From Planctomycetota bacterium (GTDB lineage: Bacteria > Planctomycetota > UBA1135 > UBA2386), in contig JADJWQ010000001.1 of the NCBI GenBank assembly GCA_016716265.1, positions 2,170,001 through 2,234,000 of the forward strand: 64,000 nucleotides of DNA, in the 5' to 3' direction. The translations under genes were made by a program, and so were the position numbers. Shown here piece by piece: positions 57,960 through 64,000 of the stretch. Positions within the stretch are counted from its first letter, which is position 1; each line of letters starts with the position of its first letter. The notes under the pieces are model-generated. The model saw only the letters and a list, made by a program, of their open reading frames with translations, made no database searches and had not been told where the DNA came from.

Positions 57960-58326
57960 GGTCGTCTCCTCCGAAGTCGACTGACCGGGGCGGCGAGAGT
58001 CCTCGCCTCGCACCATCGCCCCGGCGCACGACACCAGAAGCACAGGAGGTGGGTCCGATCTGTCGGGCGACGACGCATTCGCACCGGTATGGATCGCGAG
58101 CGACGGCACGACTCGCTCGTCGCGGCGCGTCGACGCTCGCGCGCGCCGGGACCGCGCTGCTGGTGCGACGACTCGCGGAGTTCGCGAGCCCCGCACGTGG
58201 CCGAAGCCCCACGGCCGTGCGAAGGGCCGCCGACCCGCTCCCGCGGGACGGACCGCATCGAGGCGCCCGGCCGCACGGCACCTCGGGCTTGCCGGGCCGC
58301 GACCGCCGCGCTAGCCTCCGGCGCCC
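57960..58326. other. Divergent intergenic region (367 bp)
   Basis: This region between the PDZ protein gene and the metal-efflux operon should carry both promoters and any metal-responsive operator. I see no clear palindrome of the MerR or CueR type, no hairpin and no convincing small gene. Confidence 0.45.
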
Positions 58327-58749
58327 TTGTACCGTGCCTCGACCAGCTCGTTCGCACTGCGCCTCGCGCTCGTGACCTGCCTGTTGGCGGCCGCGGTGCC
58401 GGGCAGCGGACTGGTGCTGTGCTTCAACGCGGGCGGCATCGACTTCTCGGTCGGCGACGACGATCGCTGCCCGGCCGGCCTGCCGAACGGAGGCGACCAG
58501 CCGCTGTGCCAGGACGTGCACGTCGACGGCAACCGCGACGGGCCACCGCCGGCCACGCTGGTGCCGGAGCTGGCGTTCGTCGGTTTCCTGGTGATCACCT
58601 GGGCGGAGCCCGAATGGGTCCCGCCCGCGCTCGCAGCACCCGCGAGCCGCGATCCACCCGATCGCTGTGACGGCGATCGGAATCCGAGCGAGCGCCCGTG
58701 GCTCGCGCGCCTGAGCGGCGCGCGCCGCGCGATGCTGCTGCTGATCTGA
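58327..58749 (+). CDS. Small secreted cysteine-containing protein leading the Czc-type operon
   Basis: From a TTG the product is 140 residues with a signal peptide (FALRLALVTCLLAAAVPGSG). The short mature part contains LCFNAGGIDF, DDRCPAG, PLCQDVHVDGN, an Asp/Cys/His-bearing pattern often seen in small proteins located ahead of CzcCBA genes. Periplasmic metal binding is an inference from this place and these residues. There is no strong Shine-Dalgarno, so the start is uncertain; an in-frame GTG at about 58369 would leave only part of the signal. The CzcC-like gene follows 155 bp downstream. Confidence 0.55.
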   Translation: MYRASTSSFALRLALVTCLLAAAVPGSGLVLCFNAGGIDFSVGDDDRCPAGLPNGGDQPLCQDVHVDGNRDGPPPATLVPELAFVGFLVITWAEPEWVPPALAAPASRDPPDRCDGDRNPSERPWLARLSGARRAMLLLI

Positions 58750-58904
58750 GCCGGGCGCGGAGCGTCCGCGAATCCGGCGCGCCCCTTCCTTCGATCGCCG
58801 CGGTCCGCCACGTACGGCGGACAGGTCCCGCCCTGCGGGCATGCGTGCGGATCGTGAGGCGCGACGGTCTCCGTCCCACTCGGATCCCCCGACATTCGGC
58901 AGCA

Positions 58905-60416
58905 TTGAACAGTCCCCACCCGAAGTCCCGGCGGCGCGCCCGCGCCGCCGGCATGCTCGCGTCGTCGATCCTCCTGCTCGGCGGCTGCGAGACCTACCGG
59001 CCCGAGCCTCTCGAGCCGATCGCCGCAGTCGACCGCGTGGCAGCGGTCCGCGTCGCGACGCCGCTGACCGCAGACGCGGTGACGCTCGCCGACGCACTCG
59101 GCTGGCTGCGCGAGCACGGCCCGGAGCTCCGCGAGGCGATCGCCGCGTGGCGCACCGCCCACGAGCGCGCGGCCGTCGCCACCCCGTGGTCCGACCCCGT
59201 GCTGACGCTCGGTCCGCAGCTCGGCTTCGGCTCGGTCGCGGCGGGCCGCGAGCTGACCGGCATCGCCGGCCTGGCGCTCGCGATCCCGCTCGGCGACCGC
59301 CGTGCCGCGGCGGACGCGCTCGACCGGGCGCGCGCGGAGACCCTGCGCATCGACGCGCTGCTGACGGCACGGTCGCTGCACCTCGACCTGCGCGGCCACC
59401 TCGCGCGGCTGGCGCTCGGCCGCACGCGGCGCGAGCAGCTCGCCGGCTTCGCGACCGATGCCGCCCGCGGGCTCGACATCCTGCGCCGTGCGGTCGAGCT
59501 GGGCCGCGGCACGGCGCTCGATCTCGCACTGGTCGAGCTCGAGACGGCGCGCGCCGAGGCCGCGGTGCTCGAGGTCGACGCGTCGCTGCAGGACGAGGAG
59601 GCGACGCTCGCACGGCTGACCGGCGTCGCGGCAACCCGCTTCGCGCACCTGGCGCCGTCGCTCGCGCCCTCGCTGCCGGACGCGATACCGGACGCCGCAG
59701 CATTGCGCGCGGCGCTCGTGCGCAGCCATCCGGAGCTCGTGCGCCGGCGATGCGACCACGAGCTCGCCGAGCGCCGGCTGCGCCTCGAGATCGAGCGCCA
59801 GTATCCCGATCTGACGCTCGGTCCGACCTACCAGCCGGACCCCGGCTCCGACATCGACGTCGTCACGATCGGCGTCGGGCTGCAGATCCCGCTGTTCGCA
59901 CGCAACCGCAAGGAGATCGCCGCAGCGCGCGCGGCCCGCGCCGAGGCGCGCGAGCGCTACGACACCGCGGCGAGCCGCGCACTGGCCGAGCTCGACGCGG
60001 CGCTCGCGGCGATCGAGCGGACGCGGTCGCGGTCGCGGACGTTCGCCGAGCGCATCCTCCCGGTCGCCGAGCGCCATGCCGAGCTCGCGCAGCGGGCGGT
60101 CGCGGCCGGTGAGGCCGACGCGCTGCGCGCATTGGAGATCCAGCGCAGCGCCCGCTTGCTGCGCGCCGAGGCATTGCAGGCGCGGCTCGACGAGCTGGAC
60201 GCGTGGCTGCGGCTCGAGCGCGCCGTGGGGCAGCGCTTCGTCGACCTCGGCGACGGCGGGGTCGACGAGATGACACCGCCCGCCCCATTGCGGGAGAGCT
60301 CGGACGCCGAGGTCGAGCGCCGCGCGCTCGGCCCGTTCGACGCGAGCGACGGAACCGCACACGAAGGACACGACCGGGAGCCGGCCGCCGCCGGCGCACA
60401 GGAGGACGAGCGATGA
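58905..60416 (+). CDS. CzcC/CusC-like outer-membrane efflux lipoprotein (TolC family)
   Basis: The product (503 residues from the TTG at 58905) has a basic N-terminus (SRRRARAAG) and a lipobox ending LLLGGC. The TTG is preferred to the ATG at 58953 because the latter would give a signal without positive charges. Two outer-membrane efflux repeats follow, with helix-rich segments (DALDRARAETLRIDALL, RRAVELGRGTALDLALVELE, EIAAARAARAEARERYDTAA) and strands such as LTLGPTYQPDPGSDIDVVTIGVGLQIP in pieces. It should form the trimeric exit duct of a metal efflux pump. Its stop overlaps the ATG of the next gene, and the C-terminal tail is acidic and His-containing. Confidence 0.78.
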   Translation: MNSPHPKSRRRARAAGMLASSILLLGGCETYRPEPLEPIAAVDRVAAVRVATPLTADAVTLADALGWLREHGPELREAIAAWRTAHERAAVATPWSDPVLTLGPQLGFGSVAAGRELTGIAGLALAIPLGDRRAAADALDRARAETLRIDALLTARSLHLDLRGHLARLALGRTRREQLAGFATDAARGLDILRRAVELGRGTALDLALVELETARAEAAVLEVDASLQDEEATLARLTGVAATRFAHLAPSLAPSLPDAIPDAAALRAALVRSHPELVRRRCDHELAERRLRLEIERQYPDLTLGPTYQPDPGSDIDVVTIGVGLQIPLFARNRKEIAAARAARAEARERYDTAASRALAELDAALAAIERTRSRSRTFAERILPVAERHAELAQRAVAAGEADALRALEIQRSARLLRAEALQARLDELDAWLRLERAVGQRFVDLGDGGVDEMTPPAPLRESSDAEVERRALGPFDASDGTAHEGHDREPAAAGAQEDER

Positions 60417-62083
60417 AGGAACGATGGGGTTTCGTGATGGCCTCGGTGGTGTTCACCGGCCTCGGGCTCGCCGCGGGCTTCCAGGCGGCGAGCACGTCGG
60501 ACGTCGGTGCGGACCACGCGGGCGAGCCGTCGGCACCGACCACGGATGCCGCCCACGACCACGCGATCGAGTTCTCGCCGGAGTCGCTGCGCAACATGGG
60601 CGTCGCGATCGACGAGCTGCGCACCGAGCCGTGGCAGCGCACGCTGCGCGTCGCCGCAGCGATCGAGGAGCTGCCATTGTCGCGCGTGCCGCTGACCGTT
60701 CCGATCGGCGGTCGCCTGCTGGAGCTGCGCACCGCGCCCGGGGCGCGCGTGCGTAGCGGTGAGCTGATCGCGACCATCGCCCGCGAGCCGATCCCGTTCG
60801 CCGCGCTCAATCTGGCGCTCGACGCGCTGCACCCGGCGCACGACGAGCTGCACGGCGCGCTGCGCAATCTGCTCGAGGCGCAGGCGGATGCCGCCATCGC
60901 CCGCGAGGAGCTGCAGCGCATCGAGGAGTTCACGACCGGCGATCAGCCACTCGTCCCGAAGCAGCGCGTGATCGAGCTGCAATACCAGCTGCGGCGCGCC
61001 GAGGTGTCGTTCGGCCAGGCCCACCACGAGCTCGAGCTGCACGGCTTCACCGAAGAGCAGATCGCGGCGCTCGCTGCCGGCGAGCACCTGATGGCGTTCG
61101 ACGCCGACCACGCGCGTCGCTCGCTCGGCCACCGCGGTCTGTGGGACGGTCGCACCGAGGCGCTCGACGCCTGCCTGCCCGACGCCGTGCGCACGCTGCC
61201 GCTGTCGGTCGCGACGATCGGCGAGCTGTCCGTGCACGGCCTGCTCACCGCCGAGCTGACCGCGTGGCTCCGCAGCGACGACGACGCTGCCGCCAGCTTC
61301 CTGCCGATCGCGTCGCTCCTGCTCGCCGGGCGATCGCTCCCCGACGTGCGCGCCCTGCACGATGCCGGCGCGCTCGCCGGCCGCTTCGAGCTGCGCGCTC
61401 CGCAAGCGCTCAGCGCCGACGGCTTCGATCTGCTCGAAGTGCACCACCAGCCCGGAGCGACCCTGTCGACCGGCGCGACGCTCGGCGTGCTGCGTGACCT
61501 GTCGGCGGTGCGCCTCGTGGCACAGCCGGTCGGCACCGAGCTCGACGCCGTGCTGCGCTCGATCGCGTCCGGCGCACCCTGCCGCGCGACGCCGCTGCTG
61601 CCGGGCACCGGGCCGGACGTCGATGCGGTGCGGATCGAGCAGGCGACCGACTCCGGCGACGGCCGCGGCACGCGCGCGTGGGCGACGCTGCCGAACCGCG
61701 TGCTCGCGGAGGTGCCGGCCGGCCCCGCTGCGGACGGCGCGGCCGAGCCACGCGTGGCGCGGACCTGGGCACTGCGACCGGGCACGCGCTACGAGCTGCG
61801 CGTGCCGGTCGCCACGTTCGACGCGGCGTTCGTGCTGCCGCGCGGTGCGGTCGCCGAGGACGGACCGGACCGCATCGTGCTGCTGCCCGACGCGCACGGC
61901 GACGTGTTCGAGGAGGTCCGCGTCGTCGTCGCGGCCGAGGACGACGAGGTCGTCGTGCTGCGGCCGGCCGACCAGGACCCGCGCCTCGCACCGGGGACGC
62001 GGATCGTCACGGCCGGCGCGTTCGAGCTGTCGCTCGCGATGCACGCCGGCGATCACGAGGCCGCGCACGACCACGACCACTGA
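60413..62083 (+). CDS. CzcB/CusB-like membrane fusion protein
   Basis: The 556-residue product starts at an ATG with GGAGG eight bases upstream, overlapping the previous stop. It has an N-terminal membrane segment (VMASVVFTGLGLAAGFQAA), a barrel-sandwich/hairpin part (VPIGGRLLELRTAPGARVRSGELIATI in pieces, LEAQADAAIAREEL) and a second lipoyl-like half (FDLLEVHHQPGATLSTGATL). The tail LSLAMHAGDHEAAHDHDH and the N-terminal AHDHAIEF are His/Asp-rich and could bind metal ions. It is longer than typical CzcB (about 400-520 residues). It would bridge the inner-membrane pump and the outer-membrane duct. Confidence 0.82.
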   Translation: MKERWGFVMASVVFTGLGLAAGFQAASTSDVGADHAGEPSAPTTDAAHDHAIEFSPESLRNMGVAIDELRTEPWQRTLRVAAAIEELPLSRVPLTVPIGGRLLELRTAPGARVRSGELIATIAREPIPFAALNLALDALHPAHDELHGALRNLLEAQADAAIAREELQRIEEFTTGDQPLVPKQRVIELQYQLRRAEVSFGQAHHELELHGFTEEQIAALAAGEHLMAFDADHARRSLGHRGLWDGRTEALDACLPDAVRTLPLSVATIGELSVHGLLTAELTAWLRSDDDAAASFLPIASLLLAGRSLPDVRALHDAGALAGRFELRAPQALSADGFDLLEVHHQPGATLSTGATLGVLRDLSAVRLVAQPVGTELDAVLRSIASGAPCRATPLLPGTGPDVDAVRIEQATDSGDGRGTRAWATLPNRVLAEVPAGPAADGAAEPRVARTWALRPGTRYELRVPVATFDAAFVLPRGAVAEDGPDRIVLLPDAHGDVFEEVRVVVAAEDDEVVVLRPADQDPRLAPGTRIVTAGAFELSLAMHAGDHEAAHDHDH

Positions 62084-62095
62084 GAGGGTGACCCG

Positions 62096-64000
62096 ATGCT
62101 GGATTCGATCATCGCCTTCTCGCTGAAGAACCGGCTGCTCGTCGCGGCCGCATCCGTCGCCGTCGCGATCGCCGGCACGTTCGCCGTGCTGCGCATGCCG
62201 ATCGACGTGCTGCCGGATCTCGACCGCCCGGTCGTCACGGTGCTCAGCGAGGCGCGCGGCTACGTCGCCGAGGACGTCGAGCTGCTGGTGACGCGGCCGA
62301 TCGAGCAGGCCGTCAACGGCGCGACCGGGGTGTTCCGCGTGCGCTCGTCGAGTGCCGCGGGACTGTCGGTCGTCTACGTCGAGTTCGACTGGAACATGGA
62401 TCTGTATCTCGCGCGGCAGGTCGTCGCCGAGAAGCTGCAGACGCTCGAGCTGCCGCCCGGCGCGCACACCGAGATGGCGCCGGTCAGCAGCATCATGGGG
62501 CAGATCCTGGTGGTCGGCCTGCGCGGCGCGCCCGGCGGCACGTCCCAGCAGGAGCTCCGCCAGCTGGTCGAGCGCGAGCTGCAGCCGCGGCTGCGCTCGG
62601 TGCCGGGCGTCGCGCAGGTCGTGACGACCGGCGGGCGACAGACCGAGCTGCAGGTCGAGGTCGACGCCGCGCGCCTGACCGCACACGACCTGACGCTGAC
62701 CGAGGTGCGCGACGCGGTGCGCTCCGCGAACGTCGACGTGACCGGCGGGCTCCTGCCGATCGGCGCGAGCGCGCCGGCGGTCACCGTCAGCGGCCGCGTC
62801 CGCGCGCCCGACCAGCTCGGCGCGGCGCTCGTGCGAACCGATCCGACGCGTCCGCTCGCGGTGCGCGACGTCGCCGACGTCCGGCTCGGCCCATCGGCGA
62901 TCGGCGTCGGCGACGCCGGCGTCGACGGCGAGTCCGGCGTGCTGGTGGTCGTCACCAAGCAGCCGAAGGTCGACACCGTCGGCATCACCGAGCGCCTGCT
63001 CGCCGAGCTCGACCAGCTGCGCGCGGCACTGCCGCCCGACGTGCAGGTCGTGACCGACGTGTTCCGGCAGGCAGACTTCATCGAGCGCGCGATCGGCAAC
63101 GTGCTCGAGGCGGTGCGCGACGGCGCGATCCTCGTCGTGCTGGTGCTGTTCGTGTTCCTGCTGAACCTACGCACGACGCTGATCACGTTGACGGCGATCC
63201 CGCTGTCGGTCGCGATCGCCGCGATCGTGTTCGAGCTGTTCGGCCTGTCGATCGACACCATGACGCTCGGCGGCCTCGCGGTCGCGGTCGGCACGCTGGT
63301 CGACGACGCGATCGTCGACGTCGAGAACGTCTACCGGCGCCTGCACGAGAACGCCCGGCGCGGCGGCGTGCGCGCGGTGTTCGACGTGGTGCTCGACGCG
63401 TCGCGCGAGGTCCGCAAGCCGGTGACCTACGGCACGATCCTCGTCACCGTCGTCTACCTGCCGCTGTTCTTCCTCAGCGGCATCGAGGGGCGGCTGTTCG
63501 CACCGATCGGGCTCGCGTACATCGTCAGCGTCGGCGCGTCGCTGCTGGTCGCGCTGACGTTGACGCCCGCATTGTGCTACTGGCTGCTCGGGTCCGCGCG
63601 GTTCGAGGACCGCGAGTACGGCGGCCGGCTGGTCGATGCGCTGCGCAACGCCGTCCAGCGCGGCGTCGAGATGAGCATGCGGCGCCCGACCCACGTGCTC
63701 GGGCTGGTGATCTCGATGTCGCTGTGCGCGGCGGTCGCACTCGCCAGCCGCGGGTCGACGTTCCTGCCGCCGTTCAACGAGGGCTCGGCGCAGGTCAACC
63801 TGATGCTGCCGCCGGCGACCAGCCTGGAGACGTCCGACCGCTTCGGCCAGCGCCTCGAGGACCTGCTGCTCGACGTCGACGGCGTGCAGCACGTCGCCCG
63901 CCGCACCGGCCGCGCCGAGGGCGACGAGCACATCATGCCGGTCAGCGTGACCGAGGCGCTCGTCACGTTCGACCCGCAGAGCCCGCGCGGCCGCGAGGAG
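62096..64000 (+). CDS. czcA: CzcA/CusA-like heavy-metal RND efflux pump (3' part outside window)
   Basis: The frame from the ATG at 62096 is open for 635 codons to the window edge; full-length members have about 1030-1060 residues. It starts LDSIIAFSLKNRLLV, followed by a transmembrane helix and PIDVLPDLDRPVV, GYVAEDVELLVTRPIEQAVNG in pieces and GVFRVRSSSA. Periplasmic loops and helices of the RND fold follow. TM4 has AVGTLVDDAIVDVEN with the acidic residues of the proton relay seen in heavy-metal efflux pumps. LTLTPALCYWLL and FLPPFNEGSAQVNLML are present. It exports divalent or monovalent metal ions, driven by protons. The ion cannot be decided from this part. Confidence 0.88.
   Translation, partial: MLDSIIAFSLKNRLLVAAASVAVAIAGTFAVLRMPIDVLPDLDRPVVTVLSEARGYVAEDVELLVTRPIEQAVNGATGVFRVRSSSAAGLSVVYVEFDWNMDLYLARQVVAEKLQTLELPPGAHTEMAPVSSIMGQILVVGLRGAPGGTSQQELRQLVERELQPRLRSVPGVAQVVTTGGRQTELQVEVDAARLTAHDLTLTEVRDAVRSANVDVTGGLLPIGASAPAVTVSGRVRAPDQLGAALVRTDPTRPLAVRDVADVRLGPSAIGVGDAGVDGESGVLVVVTKQPKVDTVGITERLLAELDQLRAALPPDVQVVTDVFRQADFIERAIGNVLEAVRDGAILVVLVLFVFLLNLRTTLITLTAIPLSVAIAAIVFELFGLSIDTMTLGGLAVAVGTLVDDAIVDVENVYRRLHENARRGGVRAVFDVVLDASREVRKPVTYGTILVTVVYLPLFFLSGIEGRLFAPIGLAYIVSVGASLLVALTLTPALCYWLLGSARFEDREYGGRLVDALRNAVQRGVEMSMRRPTHVLGLVISMSLCAAVALASRGSTFLPPFNEGSAQVNLMLPPATSLETSDRFGQRLEDLLLDVDGVQHVARRTGRAEGDEHIMPVSVTEALVTFDPQSPRGREE

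Noticed and set aside
1..64000. Mobile elements, prophage or integrated island borders
   Set aside because: No transposase, integrase, phage structural gene or terminal inverted repeat was recognised, and base composition appears even throughout.

Overview
The window is GC-rich DNA whose gene content points to a planctomycete (Planctomycetota). The markers are a PSCyt1/DUF1549/DUF1553 protein paired with a DUF1501 protein, a twin-arginine Gfo/Idh/MocA oxidoreductase, a DUF2961 (GH172-type) protein, two large Ser/Thr kinases of planctomycete style, and many secreted beta-propeller proteins. This is inferred from protein families; no rRNA, tRNA, CRISPR array, transposase or phage gene was found.

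Layout. 1-14.2 kb: a TPR protein running off the left edge, an FG-GAP propeller protein, a hybrid histidine kinase, a uridine kinase plus 6-phosphogluconolactonase pair, two LpoB/CsgG-type envelope proteins, a kinase fused to a formylglycine-enzyme-like domain, a secreted protein of unknown function and a CxxCH/choice-of-anchor V protein. 14.5-22.6 kb: the DUF1553/DUF1501 pair, a TPR-dioxygenase fusion, a universal stress protein and an SGNH-like protein. 22.8-30.3 kb: a Ser/Thr kinase overlapping an ECF-type sigma factor, a DUF4388 protein, a methylmalonyl-CoA mutase small subunit and a PPK2 polyphosphate kinase. 30.4-42.3 kb: a vWA/HEAT protein, a Gfo/Idh/MocA oxidoreductase, Kelch and DUF7453 propeller proteins, a beta-lactamase-fold protein, a haem lipoprotein and a GH172-like enzyme.

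42.4-54.9 kb is the main attraction: a ten-gene minus-strand respiratory cluster, napD-napA-(duplicated napB)-napG-napH-tetrahaem cytochrome-NrfC-like-NrfD-like-octahaem HAO-like cytochrome-small unknown protein. Most junctions overlap or are only a few bases long. Next to it lie a small membrane protein, an outer-membrane porin and an Rrf2/NsrR-like [Fe-S] regulator. The inferred role is nitrate reduction to nitrite by NapA, followed by nitrite reduction, perhaps to ammonium, by the octahaem protein instead of NrfA. Electrons would come from quinol through NapGH and the NrfCD/tetrahaem module. A dyad-containing sequence block occurs both upstream of napD and between the porin and the regulator, which suggests a small regulon.

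55-64 kb: a GAF/PAS hybrid histidine kinase, a PDZ protein and a CzcCBA-type heavy-metal efflux operon with a small secreted leader protein. The pump gene runs off the right edge.

Two themes recur. Four unrelated secreted proteins end in the same type of C-terminal module of about 110-130 residues. Short tandem repeats of 12-18 bp are common, both between genes and in frame inside signal peptides and linkers.
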